The notes below the pieces were generated by a model. That model ran no database searches. It was not told the origin of the DNA and saw nothing but the letters and a program-made list of their open reading frames with translations. Made by a program: the position numbers and the translations under genes. From NCBI GenBank assembly GCA_958299035.1, contig CATQJL010000001.1, forward strand, positions 30,235,521-30,299,520: DNA of 64,000 bases, written 5' to 3'. The stretch comes from Cylicocyclus nassatus (Eukaryota > Nematoda > Chromadorea > Rhabditida > Strongylidae). Below, in pieces: positions 1-10,979 of the stretch. Position 1 is the first letter of the stretch. Each line of letters opens with the position of its first letter.

Positions 1-419
1 TCGAGAACTAAAGCATATCCGACCAAAATTTTATGGTTAAATTTCCAAAGCATTGTAGTATGCAAAGGCATATATGGGAGGGGCCCAGTACTACGGGGGG
101 CGAAGTGTGCCATTTTTCATTTTTCGATTTTTTCTTGGTTTCTAAGCATGGAAAAAATGTAGCAAGTGTACCTATAGATAAGTGCATGTGTCTTTTACAT
201 GCAGGAGTAAGTAAGAAATTCGCAGAATTTTCTAGGGCGAAAATCCAGTTTTTGGCGTCGCGAGTTGCTCTTATGTTTTGGCTATGAACTTTGCGTAAAC
301 AACAAGATCTGCCAATATTCGGATGTCATCTTGTAGAGCTTCCTTTGCTCTATCGAATAATACCCCGCACATATTTTTTTGGATTTGGCTTATGGCTTTG
401 CTATGAAAAACGACAATAT
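1..419. other. No gene recognised (left edge)
   Basis: This stretch is AT-rich and precedes the recognisable endonuclease part of a LINE. It may be decayed LINE sequence, but no motif can be read in it. The short open frame at 33-287 has no supporting features. Confidence 0.4.
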
Positions 420-3400
420 TTTTTTGACACCCTAATACTAGGCGATTTTAATGTAGATGCAATCTTTTCATGTAAGCACCCACAAAACGATCATTTCCTT
501 AACTTCTTCCTAAGCTTAAACCTAATTCAAAACGTGATGAATCCAACAAGAGGTAATTCAACATTGGATCTAGTTTTCTCTAGTAGCGACATCGTGAAAA
601 TCTTGCACACTCGTGCACCGTTTGGCTCATCCGATCACATGGTCGTAACGTTTCAGACAAGTTTTTTATTTCCAAAAAAAACATTTTTTTGCCTTTTTCT
701 GATTTCTTTAGAGCTGATTATGACAAGATGATCATTAGTGACCTCATATGGTTAAACTGGATGAGCATTTTTAGAGACTTCCAGTCAGTCGACGAATTAT
801 ATTACCGATTTTGCAAGGAATTATACAGAGTTTTTGCCAAATATGTTTCAATTTACGTCTGAGAAAGCTTTATACCACACTTATCCTTTACATATTCTCA
901 ATCTATTGGACAAAAATCCCGACTATTTTCTACCCAAAAACTCTAAAACACCTTCTCTGTAAAAAAGGTTGCTGTGATTTGAACTACCATCTTAAAAAAT
1001 TTCTTTGTAACTTCAAACTCCGTCTTACCAGAAAAAGCAGCAAAACGTTTTTCCGATGTTTCAAAACTAGAACAAAAAGTGTTATGAAATTACCAGCTTT
1101 GTCCGATTGTTCCGGAACCCCTCTGGAAAATGACCAGAAGAAAGCGCAAGCTTTGGTCTATTCTTTGCCACTGTCTATGAAGACAATACCCAAAATCAGA
1201 TTATATATCTGCTGTTTCTTCCGTCGTTCGTATAACCGAATCCTTTCATGACTTACATAATGACGCTGAAATTGTTTATGTAGTCATGAAAAAACTCGAA
1301 TCCATGATTTCAGTTACGTATGATGGCATTTCTCAAATTGTATATAGAAACTGTGCAGATTCTCTTTGTGTCCCTCTTTCATACATCCATAATGTATCTC
1401 TAACTCTGGGCTTAGTACCCCAAATCTGGAAAGAAGCCCTGTAACACCTATTCCTAAGAAGAACGCAGTGAATTAGTGGCAGATTATCGCCCCGTCAGCA
1501 TAATGCCCTCGGCTGGTAAGATTCTAGCGAGATATTACAGCGCAAACTTTACAAATGGTTCGAAGAAAATTATGTACTGTCAAACGAATAGCATAGTTTT
1601 CTTCCTGGATGTTCAACTATGACCTTACTTTCTGCTTCTGTCTTTGATTGGACAACTGCACTCAATCATGGCAAATCAACTGACGTTATCTATTTTGACC
1701 TTTTATAGCATTTGATAAAGTGAATCAGGAAAAACTTACAATAAATCTTGAAAACTACGGAGGACCTGTTCTCTCTTGGTTATCATCATACTTCCACGAA
1801 AGGGGAATCACTTTTCGTGTTGGATTTACTATTCCGATCGATACCATTGCAGTGGCGGCGTACCACAAGGTGGTATCCTTTTGCCTCTCTCATTTTTTAT
1901 CTATGTTACCGAGTTACCCGCTTATTTGAAGACTCATTCAGAACTCAAAATCCAAATGTTTGCGACGATATTGAGATTTATTTTTGTTATGAACAAACTT
2001 AAAGGCACCGTCCACCCAAAGCGAAGTTGATGAGATTTCGGTGGCATACTAGTGTGGGCCCCCACACTAGGCAAACCCACAAGTAGCGCCGCAAAATACT
2101 CCTTCCGAAGCGAGAAATCCGCTCCGGAAGGGACGTAACCGGAGGTGGTCACTCCGCCCACTTTGCAGGCGCGCTGATATACGCAGGGCGTCATTAGCAA
2201 ACTAGTCATGGGCAATTGTGCAATCGATTAGGAGTATTGGGAAATGTTTGCCCCAGTCTTGATCCAGGTTCCGCTATTTAGCACATTCACACAGAAAGCA
2301 GTGAAAGCAAGTGTTTTAGCACACAGAAATGCGTGATAGTTTATTGCGATGATCCATTAGTCATGTAGACGGTGTCAACGATTATTTTGACTACAAATAG
2401 TTTTTCAATTTGATGTACATTGCAATGAAAAAACTCACATCGCATGTTCATCTCGTTTTATTGAGCACAAGCGTTACCTATAACGAAAAATAGTGTTCAT
2501 ATCAAGAAAAACAGCTATGCCAGATGCTGATGATGGCTATAATCGAAAAAACAACTTTGTCGTAGATTTGGTCATGACTGAATAAAAAACGAACGGTTGA
2601 GGATACAAGTACACGAAATAACACTAGAAAAACTCCGATTAGTCGCCTACGACGAGGCAGCGTACTGAGCTGTGCGTGTAGTCTCTCCAACGGTGCGCCT
2701 GCAAAGTGGGCGGAGTGACCACCTCCGGTTACGTCCCTTCCGGAGCGGATTTCTCGCTTCGGAAGGAGTATTTTGCCTCGCTACTTGGGGGTTTGCCTAG
2801 TGTGCCCACACTAGTATGCCACCGAAATCTCATCAACCTCGCTTTGGGTGGACGGTGCCTTTAACAAGCCTTGGCTTACGAAGCACTTTCGTCCTCAATT
2901 CACAAAATGGCTTTGTGGTCTGAAGATTGGAACCTTCCGGTAAATCCGGCAAAGACTACAGTAACGCACCTCGGTGACTTTTCTTGTTGCACGTATTACT
3001 ACAATGGTACTGATCAAAACTTCTAACCTTGTGAAAGATCTTGGTTTAATGATTGAAATCACATTTTCCTCACACCTTGATTTAGTCTAAAAAAAATCGT
3101 ATTCTGTTCCTTTCACTATCTTGAGTGAGCATTCATAGCAAAGATCCTGATGTTTTTCTAACGTTATACAAAAGTTATGTTTTACCACTCCTTGAATGCG
3201 CCTCTCCCATATAGAGTCCCTACATGAAAAAGAGTATCGAAGAACTTAAAAAATCCAAAAAACTTTTACGAGGATACTTTTCTAGAGATTCTACCCAGAT
3301 CCTATTATCCAAAATCACTCCCTTCTTATCGGTATCGTTTAGAAAAATTCTTCAAAAAATTTTTCAGAGTTAGAAGCACAGGGGTGTCATCAGCGATCTA

Positions 3401-3936
3401 GTCCTTGGTTTTCAAATTTTACGTTTGGAAACTATGTTGAAGGCAAGTAAATACTGGTGTTTTAGACCTTGCAATAGTCGCACAGGTAGCTTTGAATTGC
3501 GTTACCGTAAACTAGGAAATAGAAGACTTTTCATAATGTTTAACTCTTTTGTTTGCCGCGTATCTAGATGGCTTTCCTTGTTACCATTAGAATTGATGAA
3601 CAGCAAAGATTCCAGGATTTTCCGAGAAAACTTAATGACATTGATTTGCTTCGCATTTTGAGAATTTATAATTTTTAGGATCAACAAGTTTGCTATTTCT
3701 CACAATATCTGGTCCATTCCTTCAAAACGTTCGACTACACGCAATCCTCAAAACATTGGCCTCTGTGTAATTCTACACGACACCTAATCCAGAATGTCCA
3801 AAGAACTCATCATAGTGTTTCACTGCTGAAAGACTGACACACTATTAAAAACATATCACTTGCATTCAGTCAACTTCCAAACAATGTGATTCTATCTAAC
3901 TTTTTTGCTAACATTAATTATAGCATCAGTGACTAA
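420..3936 (+). mobile_element. Decayed non-LTR retrotransposon (CR1/Jockey-like LINE)
   Basis: Remnant of an endonuclease/reverse-transcriptase ORF broken by stops and frameshifts. At about 440-660 the end of an apurinic-type endonuclease is readable: LGDFNVD, then STLDLVFSS, then GSSDHMVV. At about 1470-1510 the phrase DYRPVSIMPSAGK is typical of the reverse-transcriptase N-terminus. Around 1708-1800 AFDKVNQEKL and a WLSSYF block follow. At about 1853-1910 GGVPQGGILLPLSFF matches the RT region before the active-site loop, and a degraded DDIEIY lies near 1960. After an inserted element the frame resumes at about 2866 (ALAYEALSSSI, LPVNPAKT), then SYVLPLLECASPI at about 3175-3210. A plausible ORF end is LPNNVILSNFF to a TAA at 3936. 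The family assignment to CR1/Jockey rests on general RT layout. The copy is dead. Confidence 0.82.
2003..2860. mobile_element. 858-bp foldback DNA element with TTAA target duplication
   Basis: The element is flanked by TTAA at 1999-2002 and 2861-2864. Its ends are AGGCACCGTCCACCC and the exact reverse complement. Long inverted arms cover about 2003-2190 and 2690-2860 and include shared blocks around GCTCCGGAAGGGACGTAACC. The middle has no recognisable transposase, so the element is nonautonomous. It interrupts the LINE RT domain just after the active-site region; removing it rejoins the RT reading. Related copies lie at about 9050-9453 and 62784-63204. TTAA duplication is known for piggyBac-type elements, but these ends do not start with CCC, so the superfamily is left open. 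Confidence 0.88.
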
Positions 3937-4141
3937 CCAAGGTACGCATGGTTTAGCCCATTTGTCTTGTCTCACCTCCCCCCCCCTCCCCTACTTTGAA
4001 ATTCTGGGTGAGAATCATAAGGAGTAATGCATACAAATTAAACGTTTTGGATGTAATGCCTTATAAAACAAGGTATCCACGGTGAGCTCAATGAGATTAT
4101 ATCAAGGCACGCATGGTTTAGCCCATTCGCCTTGCCTCACC
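3937..4141. repeat. Pair of direct repeats after the LINE
   Basis: A roughly 39-bp unit containing CGCATGGTTTAGCCCATT occurs at 3939-3977 and again at 4103-4141 in the same orientation. They directly follow the LINE ORF end, so they may be its 3' tail repeats. A C-rich run (CCCCCCCCTCCCC) adjoins the first copy. Confidence 0.6.
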
Positions 4142-4470
4142 CTTGCTTATCAAAATCTGGTTAACAAAGAGTGAGATAAAGCGAAAGTGATTTTGCTTGA
4201 TTTATACATGGTACCCAAGATGGAAAGTAGACATTAGTCGAAGTAGTCAATTTTACATGCTATAATTCCGATGTCATGTCATATTGGTGTGATAGTGTCA
4301 GACTGACTTTCAAAATTGAGTGCGGCTGTTATCTGAGAACATTCTTTTTTTTATAATAATAATAATTTCAGGTTTCTATCCTGTGTTCACTATTTCTTTT
4401 TTGCTCTTTAAATGAGTATTAATTGTGTTCTATGATTTGTAAAGGCGCACTTCCCGTGCAATTAATGTGA
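4142..4470. other. Intergenic, nothing recognised
   Basis: AT-rich sequence between the LINE tail repeats and the next foldback element. No gene or repeat structure was seen. Confidence 0.5.
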
Positions 4471-4472
4471 TA

Positions 4473-5157
4473 CAGGGTGTCCCAAAAGTAAGTACACACT
4501 TTTCAGTCGTTGATATCTTTCTTCCCATTGTGTATTCTTCCGCCATTCAAGTACCATTCTGTAGAGGAGGCTTCATCTTAGATTTGCAGCATCGAGCGAA
4601 TTACCGATCGCTCTTCATTACTGTAGGACCCACTGTAGGAACTTCGACAAGGATTTTGGGCCATTGTAAACCATATTCTGCCTTGGAACAAAACCAAACA
4701 AGCCAAAAACTCTTATATTATATTAATGGAAGCCGCTGATTTTGAATATGAAATTCCTACTTTACTGTGATGCTTCTTTCCAAAGTTATCCTAGATAAAC
4801 CGTAATAACCGAATTCCCAGTATTTATCAGAAATGTAATTACACCGTCAAAAAAGCTGAAAACACGCGTAAAAAGTTGTATAGTGAAATCAGCGTGCGCG
4901 AAAACCTTAGTATACAATTTTTCAGATTTTCTGAAAAAATTTCTGTCAGAAGGCATATTTCACAATCGTTTCACATGCTGGAAGTTCTTGCAGTAATCCT
5001 ACAGTAATGAAGAGCGATCGGTGATCCAGTCGATACTGTGAATCTAAGCTGAAGCCTCCTCTACAGAATGGTACTTGATTGGCGGAAAAAGTCATAATGG
5101 GGGGCGGGGAGAGATACTAACGATTGAAAAGTGTGTACTTACTTTTGGGACACCCTG
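4473..5157. mobile_element. 685-bp foldback MITE, Tc1/mariner-type
   Basis: TA duplications flank the element (4471-4472, 5158-5159). The ends read CAGGGTGTCCCAAAAGTAAG and its reverse complement. The inverted arms run for about 170 bp, including GAAGCCTCCTCTACAGAATG on the right arm matching its complement on the left. CAGGGTGTCCCAAAAGT is a common mariner-type terminus. No transposase frame is present. Confidence 0.85.
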
Positions 5158-5164
5158 TATAATA

Positions 5165-6171
5165 TTAGGTTGTCCCGAAAGTTTTGTCCGTTTTTTCAAC
5201 CTATCATAAAACGAAGATAGGGAAACGCTCTAAACACTATCCGACGCAACTTTTCCTTCTCTTTTTAACTGTCATGCTTCCATGCCGATTTATCTTTTGT
5301 TCACTGAGATAAAAGCCGAAATTTCGAACGCATGGTTTTTACTATGTCCAAGTTTGGCAATTTTTCACTATTTTTATTTCTGACTTTCGGAAAACCTTTG
5401 GCGACAGTTAGATAGAGCAAACAAAGGGCAATATGATGCAATTTTGCGGCATCTACAGCCAGCCTTGAAAAATTTTTAGAATTATTTTTCTGATGCTATC
5501 AAATTCCACTTTTGGTGGTGCCAAAAGCCAGAAATCATGAAACGGCGCACAACTAAGGTGTTATTCGATGCAGCTTTTCCTCCTCTTTCCAGTGAGTGTA
5601 TTTTCTCGCCAATTTGCGGGGTCTTTGCCGATAAAATTTTCATAATTCTTGAATTTGACCCCGCCCCAGTGTGTACATGTAAAATGCAAAACCTTATATT
5701 TCGAAACGGTAAATGCTCATTTGCTTCGTAAAAATAGTGAATAATCGTAATCGGTTTTTGAAAGCTTCAAAATCCGATGATTTGTTAGTGTTCGAGGCGT
5801 TTCTGTATTTTAGAACTTCCCAAAAGTAAAGACTTTTGAAAAAATTATCTTTGAAAATATTGAAAAGCCAGCCAGATATGCCAAATAATTGCATTGTATT
5901 GCCCTTTGCTTACTCTATTTGAGGGCTATCAAAGGTTTTCCAAAAGTTTAAAATGAAGCTTGTGAAAAATTGTCAAAATTGGACATAGTAAAAACCATGG
6001 GTTCGAAATTTCGGCGTTTATCTCAGTGAGCAAAAGAGTAATCGGCATTCTTGACAGTTAGAAAGAGGAGGAAAAGATGCGTCGGATAGCGTTTAGAGCG
6101 TTTCCCTATCTTCGTTCCACGCGTTTTTATGATAGGTTGAAAAAACGGACAAAACTTTCGGGACAACCTAA
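5165..6171. mobile_element. 1-kb foldback MITE, mariner-type
   Basis: TA duplications lie at 5163-5164 and 6172-6173. The termini are TTAGGTTGTCCCGAAAGTTT and its reverse complement, a typical mariner end. The two halves pair over most of the length: first about 250 bp, including AGATAGGGAAACGCTC, then further blocks such as GGAAAACCTTTGG with CCAAAGGTTTTCC (imperfect). It starts only five bases after the preceding element ends. No transposase is visible. Confidence 0.86.
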
Positions 6172-6173
6172 TA

Positions 6174-7962
6174 TAATCTAGTATTCCTTCAAAATTTCTC
6201 AAACAAGGCATTGGCGGTTTGTTTTTTCCCTTCAAACCTTTCTCATACCGAAGGTTATTGCCTCTTTTCTTCTTCAAGTATGTCCTACCAGATTAGTTTT
6301 AGTTTGCCTTTCCTAAGGGTTTTCAGCCAAAATCCTCAAAGCACTCAGCCGAGATGCAGTTGTTCTTGATTTTTTCCACTTGTGATGCCCAATCTTTCTC
6401 CGTTCGTCAAAGGAGACCTAGTTAAAGTGTCCGTAGCAGTCTCTTCCATGAACTTTCGACACAGCCTCCTAGGTCTTTTTAGTGTAATCAAGGCCGTAGC
6501 CATCATTACAAGATTTCGCAACTCAGAAAGCTCAAGCTCGACTTCTGTGCTAAGAGACTAATCTTTGCAAAATGGCGGCTTCTGACTGTTTCCTCTTGCA
6601 GTTCCAAAAGATAGCTGAGTAAAAACTTCTGAAGGAGACCTCTAAAGAACTTTCAGAAACAGCTAAATTTTGTAGTGCATAATGCGCTAGATGTAAAACC
6701 ACTTTGACAGATCTGCACTTACGAATCTGTTTTGTAAGAAATTGAAGCACTATTTCTGACCTAAAAATTTTTTCTTTTTGTTATTATATAGAATTGTAAC
6801 CATTCATGCATGACGAAGTTGCACAAAATCAAGCAGAAAATTTTTAACCATGATTGTGAGTTTATTAGTATCCAGACAGTTTATCATTCGGAAATATCTT
6901 CAATTCTATCAGCTGCGGCTCTTCTCTAGCAGCACCCTACAATAAAAAACAAAATGGAATTAAAAGTGTGACAGCAATTCCGAAGAGACTACATATTTCG
7001 ATGTCTCTGTATGGATAAAATGAAGAACTCGTTCAGTCCTCCCCCGATAGTGATAATGTTTTAAGAGAAATTGTTTTGCCATTTGTTCATGACTACTCTG
7101 ATCGGATAAAAGTTACTGCCTTTTACGAGACACGAATTGCGCTTGACAAACGCAAAAAATCCGGACCAGATCCATAGCACACCTTCGTGATAATAACGGT
7201 AGAACATCACTTCCAATAAGGCACAATTTTTCTTTTTACCACCTTAGCTTGTTTAGATTGTTGTTTTGAAAATTTAGAAAATTTAATCAATTCACTGCAG
7301 CAATGAGACACCACACTCGCACGATTAGGAACAATCAGAGGAATAGAAGTTGAAGTATTCGAAAAACTCTTCATGAATCCATACCAATTTTGTTTTCTAA
7401 AAAAGATTCTGTACATACACTGGCAGACAACTAAGAAATTAGTATCAAACATAATTGTAAGATTGCTAATTGGACGCGCACAGAGATAAACCGTTGGAAA
7501 TTTGAGCGGAAGATTTCGCAAGAGGCGACATCCAAGAAGCTTGGACGGTGTTTGGAACCAATCGTTTTCAAGAGCTGGCCTCTTTCTTTGCGTCTATTCA
7601 GCACTCTTTACGTCCGTAAGATGAGTTGACAACTACTGAAAGTGCAAGGCACCTTGCAGGTTTAACGCGGTAGGAATGTCGCAAAAGTGACTACTTGGAA
7701 CCTGTGAAGAATGTAGACATATTGCGTTAACGCTTTGATTCAAACAAATCGCGATTTCTTGATGAGAATTCCTAGGTTGGAATCCGCTTGTTAACTGCAG
7801 CCCACATGTCCTGCTGATCCTCGCAAATCATGATTTAAGTCACGGGGAGACACAAAGCATTATTAAGACCTTATGACTATAGGTTGCACTTTCCGATACT
7901 GTCAGCCTTCTTTTTTCGTATAAACAGGCATATGAAGCACTTATATTCCAAATTGAGCTCAC
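6174..7962. other. Intergenic, no gene recognised
   Basis: Mostly AT-rich. Open frames such as 7207-7521 (minus) and 6550-6750 (minus) show no domain, no neighbouring exon signals that fit, and no recognisable protein. It lies downstream of the phosphatase gene and probably contains its 3' UTR near 7962. Confidence 0.4.
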
Positions 7963-10584
7963 CTATCTAGGTTGACCAGTCATTTGGCCTCTTCTTCTGA
8001 AACACGATTTTTAACGTTACAGGAACATATAAACCTGTTTGACAAATTACACCTTCAAAGGAAACTTACATTCGGAAAGACTTGTCGTCAGGTCCCGCTA
8101 CTTTTGTTGGAGTGTCATCTGAAACAGTACGAATAGATTACGCCAGTACATTGAAGCTTTTTCCCACTACACTAAAATACCATGAAGATTCATAGAAAAC
8201 AAAAAGCTTTTTTATTCATTCCACTTATGTTTTGCAGAATTTTCCACCCTTTTTTCTTAAGTAGAAGCTCACCTCCTTGGCCCTGATCCGGAGCTTGCTC
8301 CAGCGGTGAGAGCACTTTGAAGCCAATTTTTCCTTGTTTGTCGACGTAGACGACTGCACCCTTGTTGTTCTGAAAAAAATTGGCGTATGATACTTGAATG
8401 ATAAGAAAAAGCAGTACTTTTTCTGTGTTGTTGAAAGGACTATCAAAAGAAGTAAAAGTTCAGTTCTCAATACATTTGCGCAATCACTTAATCGTAGTTT
8501 TCTTAGACAAAAATGAGCTGAATAACAATATGATATGAGGTTGCCAATGATTTTAGGGGATGAGGATATCATTCTTGTTGCATTTAACGCGAACAGAATT
8601 TTGCCAGCAAAGGCCAAGAAACTCACCGCTTCAGGCTGATAACGAGGAGCTGTGAAAACAGTGATTAATTTTCTATTACAAAAGAAACCATATCCAGACA
8701 TCATCATCTAAAAGTAAATATTAGGTCTACGTTTGCTGATTTCGAATAGTTGTACTCACTTGATGGGCTCGAACTATGAGATCAACTCGCAGTTTTTCGC
8801 AACATTGGAGTACTGTGTCTTCCCCAAAGAATGTTGCTACTCCTCGAACGGTGTTTGGCGCATACCTTGAGTATTGGTTGAGCATTCATAGGCTAGATTA
8901 ATGGTGACTACCCTTGGATGTTAAGCATGGGATCAGCCCAAAGGAGATCCATGGCGAGGGGATTGTTGTTAGGTTCATCCAAAGGCCGTGCGATCTAGAA
9001 TTTCATGTTTATGATTATATCCAAGAAAACCAAGTTGAAAATCCTAGGATTTCGGCGCTATACAACAGCGGGACCACTAACTATGTAATCCACAAGCCCC
9101 GCTGCAAAAGATGGGTTCTAAAGCGAAAAAGCGCTCCAGAAGATAGGAGCGGCCCAGGTGGCTCCTCCCATCAAAGTCTGGTGGTCTGAGGATAAATGAG
9201 CTCGAAAGGAGGCTTATTAGATGGAAAACTTAAAAGTCCCATAAGCATAATGAAAGGCGATTTATGACAGCTTTTTAATACAATAGAGTCCGGTTTTTTT
9301 ACCTTCAAACCAACAACGTTGACGGGCGGAGCCACCTGGTCGCTTCAACTTCTGAAGCGTTTTTTTTCGCTCCGGAACTCATCTTTTGCAACGAAAACTG
9401 TGCAACTACTTGGCTGGGGACCACCTTAATGTAGGTGGACGGTACTTTTTATAGGCAGTGTTTGCTAGGTAAATTTTCTGTGACTGAGTCTCGTGGTGGT
9501 AAAGAGGCACTGACTAAGCTAATGTTTGAGACGGAATACTAATTCAATTGTGTCAGAGAAGTTCGCTGTTTAACTCCGGCCTATTACCGTATTATCCTCT
9601 GATTTTTTCCGGAAACAAGCCACATGCCTTGCAGGTATTGGCTTACTTACTCTTCAAGCACTTTCTGGCAAAAGTAGGTAAAAACATTCGCCTAGAACTG
9701 TTTTCAAGCAAGTAGTTTCTCATGATGCAACAAAGTGCGCAAGGAAGCGCTCACATGTTAGAGAATACTTGTAATGTTTCGACTTCACGTTCAAAGCTAT
9801 GTGTTTTCAGTAAGAAGTTAGAGAGAATATCTTACTTTTCGTATGTCTGCAAGGGAGTTCAAGTAAGCAGATATTCCTCCATGCATGCACAAAATCTTCT
9901 TCCCTACCAGACCCGCTAAGGGCAGCCACGCGAACACTTCGTTGAAACCAAGCCATAGCCTTTCCGCTTCTTCCTGAATAAGCACAAGTTGAGATGGAAG
10001 ATATGAAAATGTGCAAGGATACGCACCTTTTCAAAGCGATCAAGAAGTTCGTCGTAGAATCCATAGACGCGATTGATGCCTTTGCACTCGTGGTTTCCTC
10101 GCAATAATTGATACTGAGAATGTCTGTTGTAACTGATGATAAGCACCATGCCGTTTACCTTCCGTGGAAATAAGATTTTCAAAGTGAAAACTAGGCATAC
10201 ACATTCTAAAGAGCGTCGGCCGCGATCCACATAATCACCGAGAAAGATGTACTAAATGTCTCCTTGCATTCGTCAATTTTCAATCAAGGTAAAATTACCT
10301 TGACTCGCATGCTCCCATGTTGGTTGCCTTCAGAAAACTTGCTGAACATTCGCAACAAATCAAAGTACTGAAATCTCATTATATTCTGATTCTGAAGTAG
10401 AATCGCGAAAACAGACTTGGCCGTGAATGTCTCCTACTATTACGATAGGCGGGTTAATTTCTGCTAAGGTATTCTCTTGTTTTAACAGTTCGAGGCCGCA
10501 TCTTATGACATCTTTTAATTCTTCTGCAGTGTACTTAATCTGAAACATTTGTATGAGGTGTGCTGGGATTGATCTGTCTGGCAT
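7963..10584 (-). CDS. PP1-type serine/threonine-protein phosphatase, 11 exons
   Basis: Metallophosphatase catalytic subunit that would remove phosphate from Ser/Thr in protein substrates. Exons (minus strand): 10417-10584, 10299-10367, 10159-10251, 10027-10113, 9836-9973, 8912-8994, 8760-8865, 8627-8707, 8273-8369, 8070-8118, 7963-7996. All junctions are GT-AG and in phase, giving 334 residues (PP1 is usually about 330). Metal and catalytic motifs are intact: GDIHGQ (51-56), GDYVDRG (84-90), RGNHE (115-119), HGGIS (170-174), RAHQ (245-248) and the PP1-like APRY (268-271; usually APNY). The N-terminus is about 11 residues shorter than animal PP1. The C-terminal tail after [14 protein letters not shown] is short and basic, with one Thr-Pro. 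The sequence is divergent from core PP1, as in the expanded nematode PP1-like group, several members of which are sperm-enriched. That expression is inference here. Intron 5 (8995-9835) carries a foldback element; intron 6 is only 46 bp. Confidence 0.9.
9050..9453. mobile_element. Foldback element in phosphatase intron 5
   Basis: Inverted arms at about 9108-9170 and 9322-9404 share GCAAAAGATG, GCGAAAAA and CCAGGTGGCTCC in reverse orientation. The right end reads GGTGGACGGTACTTTTT, a decayed form of the GGTGGACGGTGCCT terminus seen at 2860 and 63204. The left end is too diverged to place exactly, so the start is approximate. Confidence 0.6.
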
Positions 10585-10600
10585 CTGGCGCTACACCCTG
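10585..10600 (-). promoter_or_regulatory. Possible spliced-leader acceptor before the phosphatase ATG
   Basis: On the minus strand AATCTTTTCAG precedes a 13-base leader and then the ATG at 10584. Nematode trans-splice acceptors often sit this close to the start. A second TTTCAG lies inside the first exon, just before the codons for IKYTAEE, so an ordinary 5' intron with an unseen upstream exon is the alternative. Confidence 0.45.
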
Positions 10601-10979
10601 AAAAGATTTTTAAACTAGCTGAAACTCTATCAAGGGGCACAGATGGAGTTTGCTCAATGCTCAACACCATCTGATTCCAGAAAAATTTTGAAACAAACCC
10701 GTTTTAGAATTCAAAAATTTTTGCGAACCTTTTGACCTTTTCGACCCCCCCCCCCCCCCGGTATCAATAATCATCGACGCCTGAGCATTCTGGACTCAAC
10801 CCTTCAAAACAAACCATTTGCAGATTTTTTCAGGAGCTTGTATACTTTTGGGTCTACTATTTAACACCATTAAAATTGCAGAAGTCCATCTTCCAGTCAC
10901 TGCCTTTGAACCAATAAGACCAAACCTAGAGCTACAGTCTAAAGCAAAGTCAAATCTTTTTGTTTTTCTTATATAGGAT
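10601..10979. other. Intergenic with a 15-base C tract
   Basis: A run of 15 cytosines occupies 10745-10759. No gene was seen in the rest. RTE-type 5' sequence begins at about 10980. Confidence 0.5.

Noticed and set aside
8914..9189. Plus-strand 91-codon frame
   Set aside because: Antisense to a phosphatase exon and the foldback element in its intron.
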